A DNA stretch of 64,000 nt, taken from assembly GCA_029261855.1 (NCBI GenBank), contig JAJDAN010000024.1, forward strand, positions 177,952 through 241,951, read 5' to 3'. The notes beneath the pieces are model-generated. The model was not told the DNA's origin. It saw only the letters and a list, made by a program, of their open reading frames with translations, and did not search any database. How positions within the stretch are numbered: the first letter of the stretch is position 1; each line of letters begins with the position of its first letter. Origin of the DNA: Deltaproteobacteria bacterium. GTDB taxonomy: Bacteria; Myxococcota_A; UBA9160; UBA4427. The position numbers and the translations under genes were made by a program. This document shows, piece by piece, positions 55,372 through 63,182 of the stretch.

Positions 55372-56424
55372 GTGGCTGACTCGCAGATCGTGGTGTGTCT
55401 GGGCTATCCCGCGCTGCTGGCCGACCGCTTCCAGGAACGCGTCCGCGCCATCGACCCGCGTATCGAGGTCGTGGGCCTGCCCGTCGACGAAGACAGCGAC
55501 TGGGCCACCGCTACGGTTGACCTCCCCCATGCCGAGCCTCCGCCCTGGGCACTTGGCAGCGCGGACGCACGCCGAGAGGCGCTGGCCCGCGCCGAGGTGC
55601 TGATCCAGCTGCACACCCCCGACGACTTGATGCAGCTCGCGCCGCGCCTGCGTTGGCTCCAGGGCATCGGCGCCGGAGTGGATCAGTTCGCGAAGGCCGG
55701 CGTCACCCGGGAATGCGTCTGCGTGACGAACGCCTCGGGCGTCGGAGCGCGGTCGATTTCCGAATTCGTCATCGGGCGACTGCTGCAGATCTGGAAGCGC
55801 TTCCCGGAAGCGGAGGACTTCCAGCGCCGCCACGAGTACGTAAGGACCTACGGTCGCACTTTCGCGGGATCGGTGATCGGGATCGTGGGACTCGGCGCCA
55901 TCGGTGAGGCCGTGGCCGTTCGCGCGCGCGCCCTCGGGTTGCGAGTGCTCGGCTTGCGGCGCAGCGCCGGGCGGCCCGGAGCGAGCAGCGGTTCGGCGGA
56001 CGAGCTCTTCCGACCGGACCAGCTGCACGAGATGCTCGCGCAGTGTGACGCGATCGTGATCGCGGCCCCGGCGACCCCCGACACCCACCACCTGATCGAT
56101 CGCGCCGCATTCGACGCCATGAAGCCGGGCGCCGTCCTGGTGAACGTCGCGCGCGGGTCCCTGGTCGAGGAAGACGCCATTCCCGACGCCATCGCGTCCG
56201 GGCAGTTGTCGGCGGCAGCCCTGGATGTCTTCGACCCCGAGCCCCTGGCCCCGGAGAGCCCGCTGTGGGACACACCCGGCGTCTTCGTGTCGGCCCACTC
56301 GGCGGTTTCCGTGGACCGCTACATCGACGACGTGTTCGACCTGTTCGAGGACAACCTGCGCCGCTATGCGGCGGGCGAGCCAATGCGCAACATCGTCGAC
56401 ATGGAGGCGCTCGGCTTCGGGTAG
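55372..56424 (+). CDS. D-2-hydroxyacid dehydrogenase (NAD-binding)
   Basis: 350-residue D-isomer-specific dehydrogenase. The nucleotide fold has GIVGLGAIGEAVAVRAR; catalytic residues appear in order as Arg in NVARGSLVEED, Glu in LDVFDPEPL and His in FVSAHSAVS. It interconverts 2-hydroxy and 2-keto acids. GTG 55372 is chosen because a GGAG site lies ten bases upstream and the first strand follows at once; the open frame upstream overlaps the divergent promoter. Confidence 0.9.
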   Translation: MADSQIVVCLGYPALLADRFQERVRAIDPRIEVVGLPVDEDSDWATATVDLPHAEPPPWALGSADARREALARAEVLIQLHTPDDLMQLAPRLRWLQGIGAGVDQFAKAGVTRECVCVTNASGVGARSISEFVIGRLLQIWKRFPEAEDFQRRHEYVRTYGRTFAGSVIGIVGLGAIGEAVAVRARALGLRVLGLRRSAGRPGASSGSADELFRPDQLHEMLAQCDAIVIAAPATPDTHHLIDRAAFDAMKPGAVLVNVARGSLVEEDAIPDAIASGQLSAAALDVFDPEPLAPESPLWDTPGVFVSAHSAVSVDRYIDDVFDLFEDNLRRYAAGEPMRNIVDMEALGFG

Positions 56425-56441
56425 GGACCGGGGCCCGCGGC

Positions 56442-57335
56442 TCAGGAACCCATGTATCGCCGGGTCCAGGCGGCGATCCGTTCGAGTGCTTCACGTGCCT
56501 CGGGGATGCCGGCGTTCACCAGCCCCTGGAAGCCGTGGAGCATGCCCGGCACCACCTCGAGGGTCACGTCGACGCCGGCTCGTCCTGCGCGAGCGGCGAG
56601 TGCGACCGCGTCGTCCCGGGTGAGATCGACCTGGCCGACCTGCAGGAAGAGAGGCGGCAGGCCTTCGAGTGGCGCGTGGACGGGCGACGCGAGTGGATCC
56701 CGTACGTCTCCGTCCGGCCCCACGTAGTCGAGACCCCGAGCGCGCACGAAGTCGCGATTCGCGAAGGGATCGAGGGAGATGGGCTTCCGCGCCGCATCTC
56801 CCTCGGCTTCGAGATCGAACCAGCCGCCCAGCGTCGCAGCGCATCCGGGCAGCGGCCCGGCGCTGGCTCGAAGCTTCACCAGACTCGCAATCGCGAGTCC
56901 ACCGCCACACGAGTCTCCAATGAAGCCGACCCGCGCGGGCGGCACACCGGAATCCACGAGCGCGCGGAACGCCGCCACACAGTCGTCCAGGGCGGCGGGG
57001 AAACGGTGGTCGGGCGCGAGTCGATAATCGACGAGCAGCACGCGCGCGCCGAAGGGACGAGCAAGCATCTCGGCATAGAACAGGTAGCCATCCCCGCCCG
57101 CAGCGACGAAGGCTCCCCCGTGGCACAGGAAGAGCACGCGCTCGGGGTCGGATTCGGGCGTGTCGACCCATGCACAGGGCACGCCGCCGAGCTCGGTCCA
57201 CTCGACGCGAGTCTCGTCGGCGACGGGGTGTCCGTGCACCGCTTCGAGCTTCTCACGCGCGACCTCGAGCGGGTCGTCGCCGTGGAAGACCGGCCCTGCC
57301 AGCGCCTCGAGGAGTGCGTCGTATTCACGGCTCAT
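56442..57335 (-). CDS. HSL-family alpha/beta hydrolase (fold-3 esterase)
   Basis: 297-residue esterase of the hormone-sensitive lipase family. It carries the oxyanion motif CHGGAF, the segment LLVDYRLAPDHRFPAALDDC, nucleophile elbow GDSCGG (GDSAGG is usual) and a catalytic His in GMLHGFQ. It would hydrolyse short or medium acyl esters. It is transcribed convergently with the dehydrogenase gene. Confidence 0.9.
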   Translation of the reverse strand: MSREYDALLEALAGPVFHGDDPLEVAREKLEAVHGHPVADETRVEWTELGGVPCAWVDTPESDPERVLFLCHGGAFVAAGGDGYLFYAEMLARPFGARVLLVDYRLAPDHRFPAALDDCVAAFRALVDSGVPPARVGFIGDSCGGGLAIASLVKLRASAGPLPGCAATLGGWFDLEAEGDAARKPISLDPFANRDFVRARGLDYVGPDGDVRDPLASPVHAPLEGLPPLFLQVGQVDLTRDDAVALAARAGRAGVDVTLEVVPGMLHGFQGLVNAGIPEAREALERIAAWTRRYMGS

Positions 57336-57336
57336 G

Positions 57337-57352
57337 GCTGCTGTTTAGCAGC
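57337..57352 (-). other. small hairpin in the esterase 5' region
   Basis: GCTGCT-GTTT-AGCAGC forms a perfect 6-bp stem with a 4-base loop immediately before the esterase start codon. If transcribed it could affect initiation; it may be chance. Confidence 0.3.
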
Positions 57353-57410
57353 TTCCGTGGCCTCTTCGGGCCGCCTTCAAGCCCGCTTCGGGACCGCTGG
57401 AATTGCGTGT

Positions 57411-57416
57411 TACCGT
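57411..57416 (+). promoter_or_regulatory. extended -10 element TGT-TACCGT, probable leaderless transcript
   Basis: TACCGT, preceded by TGT (extended -10), ends six bases before the ATG at 57423. There is no Shine-Dalgarno. Confidence 0.45.
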
Positions 57417-57422
57417 GGCCGC

Positions 57423-57956
57423 ATGAGCCGCCTGTTCGGACCCGTGCGCCAGAACGGCTACGTCGTTCGCGACATCGATGCAGCGCTCACCCATTGGACC
57501 GAGGTCATGGGTGTCGGACCCTTCTGGTACTTCGAACGCGTGCCGATCGAGCGCTTCCACTACGGGGGCGAACCCTCCCCCCTGGAAGTGAGCATCGCCC
57601 TCGCGAATTCGGGGCCACTGCAGATCGAGCTGATCCAACAGCGAAACGACGCTCCCAGCATGTACCGGGACTTCCTCGCGGCAGGGCACGAGGGCCTGCA
57701 GCACGTCGCCTACTGGACCGAGGCCTTCGACACCGACCTGGACCGCGCGCGCGCAGCGGGCTTCGCGGTCGGGCAGTCGGGTCAGATCGGCGACGACGGG
57801 CGCTTCGTCTACTTCGAGAGCGCCGGCCATCCGGGATCCGTGGTCGAGCTATCGGAGATCAGCGGCGCCAAGGGGAAGTTCTTCTCCCGCATCGCAGCCG
57901 CGGCAGCCGAATGGGACGGAAACGACGCCATCCGCGGGCCGTCCTCCGGCGCGTGA
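57423..57956 (+). CDS. VOC-family (glyoxalase-like) protein
   Basis: 177-residue vicinal-oxygen-chelate protein with two beta-alpha-beta-beta-beta modules: VRQNGYVVRDIDAALTHWTE, then GLQHVAYWTEAFDTDLDRAR and GRFVYFESAGHPGSVVELSE. The pattern resembles methylmalonyl-CoA epimerase or lactoylglutathione-lyase-like proteins in which the metal ligands are partly replaced, so the activity is uncertain. It probably forms a unit with the serine hydrolase that begins 28 bases later. Confidence 0.85.
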   Translation: MSRLFGPVRQNGYVVRDIDAALTHWTEVMGVGPFWYFERVPIERFHYGGEPSPLEVSIALANSGPLQIELIQQRNDAPSMYRDFLAAGHEGLQHVAYWTEAFDTDLDRARAAGFAVGQSGQIGDDGRFVYFESAGHPGSVVELSEISGAKGKFFSRIAAAAAEWDGNDAIRGPSSGA

Positions 57957-57984
57957 CGCGCGCGGACGTCCGGGAGGCGATCTC

Positions 57985-59097
57985 GTGAGTTCCGTTTCGA
58001 GTGGCGCCCTCGACACCGCGGGTCTCGCGCGCCGCCTTCAGGCCACCCTCGACGAAGAGATCGGCGCGAGGGAGACGACGGGCGCCACCGCGGACCTGTC
58101 CCTGGACGGCGAGCCGATCTGGTCTGGCGCTTCCGGCGCGAGCGATCCCGTTGCGGGAACGCCGATGACGCCCGGCGCGACGTTCCCGATCTACAGCATC
58201 ACCAAGACCTTCACCGCGGTCTCGGCGCTGCGTCTCGCACGGTCCGGCGTGGTCGTGCTCGACGACAACATCGCCCGCTGGCTACCGGGTCTCGCGTACG
58301 CCGGTGACGTCAGTCTGCGGCAGCTGCTCGCACAGACCGCCGGCGTCTTCAACTACTCGCTACTGCCGGACTATCACGCGGACGTCCTCGCGCGTCCGAG
58401 CGACCCCTGGCGCTTCGCCGATTTCGTCGAACACGCTGCCGCGAAACCCCTCGACTTCTCGCCGGGCACCGGCTGGAACTACTCGAACACGGGGTACACG
58501 CTCGCCCGTCACATCCTCGAGCAGGCGACGGGGCGATCCTTCGGGGCGCTCATCGAGCAGACCATCACCGATCCCCTCGGCCTCGCGAACACCCGCGGCC
58601 TCGAGACCCTCGACCAGATGCAGACCGTCGTCCCCGGCTACAGCACTTTGTTCGCGGCCGGTGGGTCGCAAGAAAGGAGTGACGTCCGCAGTCTCTACCA
58701 CCCCGGCTGGTGCGGGACGGGTCTGCTCGCAGCCACGGGACCCGACCTGTGTCGCTTCTTCGACGCCGTCTTCGACGGCACCTTGCTCGACGAGAACGAG
58801 CGCAGCCAGATGCTGACGCTGACCCGGGTGCCCGGTATGCACCCGCCTGCGGTGGAGCCGAGCTACGGGCTCGGCATCATGGCCGACCCGGGCGCGCCGC
58901 AGCTCGAGCTCGGCCACGGGGGCGGTGGACCCGGCTGGAACCTGCGCGCGAGTCACTGGCCGTCCTTCCACGGCCGAAGGCTCAGTCTGAGCGTGCTGTG
59001 CAACCACGATGCCGACGAAGCCTGGCCGATCGGCCGGGCGCTTTCCGACACGCTCTCCGCTGTGCTGACGGGCCTGCCCGCGCCTGGCCCGGGCTGA
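57985..59097 (+). CDS. beta-lactamase-family serine hydrolase
   Basis: 370-residue penicillin-binding-protein-like hydrolase (class C beta-lactamase/EstB fold). Catalytic SxxK is SITK (Ser71, Lys74), YxN is YSN (Tyr166-Asn168) and the third motif is GHGGGGPGW. No signal peptide, so it is cytoplasmic and more likely an esterase or peptidase than a resistance enzyme. GTG 57985 follows a GGGAGG site. Confidence 0.87.
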   Translation: MSSVSSGALDTAGLARRLQATLDEEIGARETTGATADLSLDGEPIWSGASGASDPVAGTPMTPGATFPIYSITKTFTAVSALRLARSGVVVLDDNIARWLPGLAYAGDVSLRQLLAQTAGVFNYSLLPDYHADVLARPSDPWRFADFVEHAAAKPLDFSPGTGWNYSNTGYTLARHILEQATGRSFGALIEQTITDPLGLANTRGLETLDQMQTVVPGYSTLFAAGGSQERSDVRSLYHPGWCGTGLLAATGPDLCRFFDAVFDGTLLDENERSQMLTLTRVPGMHPPAVEPSYGLGIMADPGAPQLELGHGGGGPGWNLRASHWPSFHGRRLSLSVLCNHDADEAWPIGRALSDTLSAVLTGLPAPGPG

Positions 59098-59106
59098 TCG
59101 CGCGGG

Positions 59107-59757
59107 CTACTCGGCGTCTTCCGAACGCCCCACGCTCCGCATCACGTCGACGTTCGCGGCCTCGGTCGGGGCCGGCACTTCGACGACGCGCTCGTCGACG
59201 TCGTCGAACTCGAGCCGCAGCGCCCGGCACATGGTGGCGTGCAGCTCGTAGGTCATCGTCACGTAGGTCAGCTCGAGGATCTCCTCGTCGGACAAGCTGC
59301 TCTTCAGCCGGTCGAAGAGCGCGTCCGGGACGCGGCCGCCGTCCTGGACCAGGGCGTCGGTGTACGCCAGGACCGTTCGCTCTTCCGGCGAGAAGCAATC
59401 GGCCGTGCTCCAGGCGGGGATGGCTTCGACCTGGGCCTCGCTGAGCCCGACAGACCGCGCCGCCTTGCAGTGCTGGGAGAAGACGAACTGGCTTCCCCGG
59501 GCCCAGCCTGCCCGAATTTGTCCCAGCTCGCGCAGCTTCGGATCGAGCTTGCGACGACTGCTGCGGTAGAGCCGGAATCCCGCCACCGCGTGGGCGAACA
59601 CGTCGGGCACGATCGCGAAGACCGTCCACCAGTTGCCCGGCGTCCCGGTCTCGGTGCCGGGCTCGTCTACCGGGTCGCGATCCCCGAACAGCAAGTCGTA
59701 CATCTGACGGATCTCGGGGGTGGCATCGGCTCGACGGACCTGGCGCAGACGGGGCAT
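59107..59757 (-). CDS. carboxymuconolactone decarboxylase (CMD/AhpD-like) family protein
   Basis: 216-residue all-helical protein of the CMD family. WARGSQFVFSQHCKAARSVG corresponds to the family's core, but the AhpD CxxC pair is absent (a single Cys follows the His), so peroxidase activity is not expected. ELTYVTMTYELHATMCRALR fits the terminal helix. It is close to homologues annotated next to catabolic genes. ATG 59757; its 3' end converges with the serine hydrolase gene. Confidence 0.82.
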   Translation of the reverse strand: MPRLRQVRRADATPEIRQMYDLLFGDRDPVDEPGTETGTPGNWWTVFAIVPDVFAHAVAGFRLYRSSRRKLDPKLRELGQIRAGWARGSQFVFSQHCKAARSVGLSEAQVEAIPAWSTADCFSPEERTVLAYTDALVQDGGRVPDALFDRLKSSLSDEEILELTYVTMTYELHATMCRALRLEFDDVDERVVEVPAPTEAANVDVMRSVGRSEDAE

Positions 59758-59842
59758 GGTGGGCGCATCCTCTGTTCGGGTTGGGACCCGGAGGGTATCC
59801 CCTGGAAGCGCAGGCCGCAGAGAGTCCCGGCGACGCAGGTGG

Positions 59843-59848
59843 TAGACT
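59843..59848 (+). promoter_or_regulatory. extended -10 element TGG-TAGACT, probable leaderless ZorA-like transcript
   Basis: TAGACT preceded by TGG (extended -10) ends seven bases before the GTG at 59856. No -35 or Shine-Dalgarno was found. Confidence 0.45.
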
Positions 59849-59855
59849 CTCGCGC

Positions 59856-61754
59856 GTGTCGTCGTTCCCCGGGTCCATCGCCGAGCTGATCGTCGGCCTC
59901 TTCTGGCCGGACGATCCCACCACCCAGACCGCGATCGTGCTGCTGATTTCCCTCGCAGCAGTGATGGCCGCCACCATCTACCTGCCCCTGATCCTTCGAC
60001 TCCTCCAGATCGGGCAGCTCCGGAGCGCGGTGCAGGCCTGCTTCGACGACGAGGGCTCGAACGCCATCCAACGCCAGGAGGTGGGCAACGCGTTCTCGGA
60101 ATCGCCCCTGGCCTACCAGTGGGGCGACTTCGTCCGCCGCTGGCAGAACGCCATCGCGGCGGATCCGATCCAGAACGCGTCTCTGCCCGAGTTGTCGCGC
60201 GCGCCGGTGCGGCTGATCGATGTGCTGCAGGAACATCCGCTCGTCCCCGCCGGCCCGAGGCGGAGCCTGCTTCCCGCGTTGCCCGCGATCTTCCTGTCGG
60301 CAGGCCTGCTGGGGGCATTCGCCGGCCTCGTGCTCGCCCTGCCGGGAATCGGGATGTCCCTCGACCCGGCCAGCCATGCCGGCAGCCGCAGCCAGCAGAT
60401 CATCTCGCTGATGGACCACCTGGGGATGGCGCTGCGGATCGGCTTGTGGGGACTGCTGCTGTCCCTTGGCGCTGCGATCACCGGACGCTTCATCGAAGGT
60501 CGCGCCGACAGCCTCGCCGAAACCCTCGACAGCTGGGTGCAGCTCGCATACGGCGCCATCTCGACGGGCGAGCTGACGACGCGCACGGCTCACGAGCACC
60601 GGGCGAGCCTCGCGCGACTACAAGACGACGTCGCCGAGCTGCTGCGCCACGCGTCCGGCCGTCCCCGGCCGCTGATCCGATCCACCGCGGTCGCCCCGGG
60701 GTCGGCACCCGTCAGCGGCGAGGCCGCCGATCCCAAGGCGATCGAGCGGGCCGTGGAGGCCCTGGGCGATCGGCTGTCGGAACGGCTCGAGCGCGGTGCC
60801 GCCGAGCAGGTCGCCGCATTGCGCGAGGCGATCGCTGCGGGCACGCCGAACCCGGACCGCCCGTCCGATGTGTCGGGCGACCTGGCGGCCGCCGTCGAGC
60901 AGCTGGTCCGAAGCAAGCAGTCGGAGGACGAGGCGAGTCGGTCCCTCGCCCGGACGGTCGCGAACGCCGCCGAGGAGCTGCGGTCGGGCCTCGACGAATT
61001 CGCGGACGTCATGACCCAGCTGCGCGAAACCGGCGCGGCCCTGGGTCTCGCCGCGCAGCGCCTCGACGGTGGACAGGCGACCTCGAGCCGCGCCCTCGAA
61101 GAGCTACGCGCGAGCGTCGAAGGCCTGGCGGGCCCGCTGGAAGACCGGCTGGATGCCGCTGTCGCATCCCTGCGCGGGAGCATCGAAAGCCTGGCCGACC
61201 TCGAGGTGCCCCCGACGCCCGTCGCGGAGGCAGAGAGCGAGCCCGAGACCCTGCCCGCGTCGAGACCCGAGATCGAGCCCGGCTTCAGCCCCGAGTCCGA
61301 CTTCAGCCCCGAGCCGGAATTCAGCCCGGAGCCCGCATCCAGGCCGGAACCCGCGGAAGCCGACACCATTCCGTCGATGAGGGCACCTACTCCCGAGATG
61401 ATCTATGCCGCGCGCGCCTCCGACGAGCCGCCCGCTTCTCCGTCTCCTCCGCCTGCCTCGCCGCCCCAGCGCGAAGCCGCCAGGAGTGGCGAGGCAAAGA
61501 GCGAAGACGCCGGCGGGACGCTGTCGGGACTCCTCCGCGCCACCCATCACTCGGGTCCCTCGTCACCGGTGCCGGATCCCGATCCCGACCGACCGGACTT
61601 CGATCCCGAAGCGACGGTGATCCTTCCGCGCGCCGACTCGACCGAGCGGTTGTCGGTGGACCACGCCGAACGGCGACCGAGCGACGCAGAGGAGGACGAG
61701 ACCCCGGACGACGGCGAGTCCCGCCGCCGAGGCTTCTTCGGTCGCAGGAAGTAG
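59856..61754 (+). CDS. MotA/TolQ/ExbB-type membrane protein with coiled-coil tail (ZorA-like)
   Basis: 632 residues. Three membrane helices: about 25-50, 140-165 (PAIFLSAGLLGAFAGLVLAL) and 192-214 (LRIGLWGLLLSLGAAITG). The last two match the stator-channel core of MotA/ZorA proteins. A long cytoplasmic Ala/Glu/Leu/Arg coiled coil (about 245-430) follows, then a Pro/Ser/Glu-rich disordered tail with SPE repeats and a basic end. ZorA of Zorya has this same order of channel plus long tail. Thr587 lies in PEATVILPR, an FHA-type phospho-Thr context. It is followed three bases later by the OmpA-like gene, as ZorA is by ZorB. Confidence 0.75.
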   Translation: MSSFPGSIAELIVGLFWPDDPTTQTAIVLLISLAAVMAATIYLPLILRLLQIGQLRSAVQACFDDEGSNAIQRQEVGNAFSESPLAYQWGDFVRRWQNAIAADPIQNASLPELSRAPVRLIDVLQEHPLVPAGPRRSLLPALPAIFLSAGLLGAFAGLVLALPGIGMSLDPASHAGSRSQQIISLMDHLGMALRIGLWGLLLSLGAAITGRFIEGRADSLAETLDSWVQLAYGAISTGELTTRTAHEHRASLARLQDDVAELLRHASGRPRPLIRSTAVAPGSAPVSGEAADPKAIERAVEALGDRLSERLERGAAEQVAALREAIAAGTPNPDRPSDVSGDLAAAVEQLVRSKQSEDEASRSLARTVANAAEELRSGLDEFADVMTQLRETGAALGLAAQRLDGGQATSSRALEELRASVEGLAGPLEDRLDAAVASLRGSIESLADLEVPPTPVAEAESEPETLPASRPEIEPGFSPESDFSPEPEFSPEPASRPEPAEADTIPSMRAPTPEMIYAARASDEPPASPSPPPASPPQREAARSGEAKSEDAGGTLSGLLRATHHSGPSSPVPDPDPDRPDFDPEATVILPRADSTERLSVDHAERRPSDAEEDETPDDGESRRRGFFGRRK

Positions 61755-61757
61755 CGC

Positions 61758-62510
61758 TTGCCTGGGTGGGACGGATCCCGACGCCAGCGAGGCGTCCTGG
61801 GCGGTGACTACTGGGCCATCGCGACCTATCTGGCCGTCCCCGCCCTCGCGATCCTGCTGTTGGCGACGGCACTGCCACCGGACGCGCCTTCCAGCTTTCC
61901 GGAAGCCCGCATCGAAGATCTGCGCGAAGTCATCCGCGACCGGACACTCGCGCTGCAGGAATGGCCGCGCCTGCTCGCCGAGCTCTGCCGCGACCCGCGG
62001 TTGCTCGCGGTGGGCCTGGGCCCGTCGTGCAGCGAAGGCACGCTGACCCTACCGGACGACGAGTTCTACGATTCGGACCTGCGCGCCCTGCGACCCGAGG
62101 GCAAGCGTCGGCTGCGGGTCGCCATCCCCGTCCTGCTCGACACGCTTCGCGGGAGCGACGCCATCTGGGACGAGCTCGACGTGATCGAAGTCCGGGGCCA
62201 CGCGGACCCCCGCGCCCTGCGCGACCCCTACGCGACGAATCTGCAGGCTTCGCAGGAGCGCGCCACCGCCGTGCTGCTGTTCCTGACCTCCGACTCGCAG
62301 CTACCCGACCACGACCGGCTCGACCTGCAGCGCCTGGCCGTCTCATCGGGCGCGTCACACTCCCGTCCGCCGGCCGACTGCCGCATCCGCAGCAGCGAAT
62401 GCGACAACCGCGCCAAACGCGTCGAGATCCGCCTGCGCCTGGACGACGATGCCCTCCGCGCACGGGTGGGTGAGTTCCACGACGACCTGATGCAGGGTCT
62501 GGTTCCCTAG
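61758..62510 (+). CDS. OmpA/MotB-like membrane protein (ZorB-like)
   Basis: 250 residues: a short cytoplasmic end, one membrane helix (about 18-38) with Asp17 at its inner edge, and a periplasmic OmpA-type peptidoglycan-binding domain (about 105-228) with IEVRGHADPRAL (147-150 GHAD), Asn161, Arg168 and RAKRVEIRL (R218/R221). It would be the wall-anchored partner of the ZorA-like channel, as MotB is of MotA. The TTG start at 61758 is the only one that keeps the helix; a Cys pair (C209, C215) lies near the C-terminal end of the domain. Confidence 0.75.
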   Translation: MPGWDGSRRQRGVLGGDYWAIATYLAVPALAILLLATALPPDAPSSFPEARIEDLREVIRDRTLALQEWPRLLAELCRDPRLLAVGLGPSCSEGTLTLPDDEFYDSDLRALRPEGKRRLRVAIPVLLDTLRGSDAIWDELDVIEVRGHADPRALRDPYATNLQASQERATAVLLFLTSDSQLPDHDRLDLQRLAVSSGASHSRPPADCRIRSSECDNRAKRVEIRLRLDDDALRARVGEFHDDLMQGLVP

Positions 62511-62636
62511 CTCGTTCGGATCCGGGATCGCGGCCCGGGTTCCAGCCTGGCTCGACGGTTCCAGCGGGGTGAGAACGGCTTGCCGGCGGACCCTCAGCCG
62601 ATTTTCACCCGGAAGTCCTACACCTCGCGGCGACGG

Positions 62637-63113
62637 ATGCCGATCCGCGAAGCCATGGACAGGGGCTTCAGCCACATCGCGCTCACCGTGCGGGACGTCT
62701 TCCGCAGTATCGACTTCTACCGCGACTTCGCCGATTTCGAGGTCGTGCACCTGCGCGGCCAGCGTGGCCGTCGGGTCGCGTGGCTGAGCGACCTGCGCCG
62801 ACCCTTCGCCCTCGTTCTCGTCGAATCCGACGAGGACGATGTCCGTCTCGCGGGCGTGGCCCATCTCGGCGTGGCGTGCGAGAGCCGCCTGCAGATCGAC
62901 GATCTCTGCGACCGCGCGCGAGCCCAGGGCCATCTTCGGCGCGATCCCGAAGACGGGGGAAAGCCCGTGGGATACTGGGCGCTGCTCGAGGACCCCGACG
63001 GACATCAGCTCGAGCTGTCGTTCGGGCAGGACGTCGGCGCCCAGGTTCGTCGGGCGCTGCGAACCCGGCGTCCCGTGCGCGGCACCCGATTCGTGGGTCC
63101 TGCTCCGATCTGA
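62637..63113 (+). CDS. VOC-family (glyoxalase-like) protein
   Basis: 158-residue vicinal-oxygen-chelate protein: GFSHIALTVRDVFRSIDFYR opens the first module; VAHLGVACES and WALLEDPDGHQLELSFGQD close the second. His in HIAL, His in AHLGV and Glu in QLELS are in the metal-ligand positions of glyoxalase/dioxygenase relatives, so catalysis is possible. ATG 62637 preferred; TTG 62580 and ATG 62655 are alternatives. It lies between the ZorB-like and FHA genes on the same strand, but its own function in that group is unclear. Confidence 0.75.
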   Translation: MPIREAMDRGFSHIALTVRDVFRSIDFYRDFADFEVVHLRGQRGRRVAWLSDLRRPFALVLVESDEDDVRLAGVAHLGVACESRLQIDDLCDRARAQGHLRRDPEDGGKPVGYWALLEDPDGHQLELSFGQDVGAQVRRALRTRRPVRGTRFVGPAPI

Positions 63114-63182
63114 GCCCGCCGCGGCCGCACCCCGAATCCGAGCTAAACAGTAGGCGCGCATCGGATCTGGGGAGACCGCCCA

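Noticed and set aside
57985..59097. Beta-lactamase resistance gene
   Set aside because: SxxK and YxN are present, but there is no signal peptide and the protein is nearer to the broad esterase/PBP-like family.
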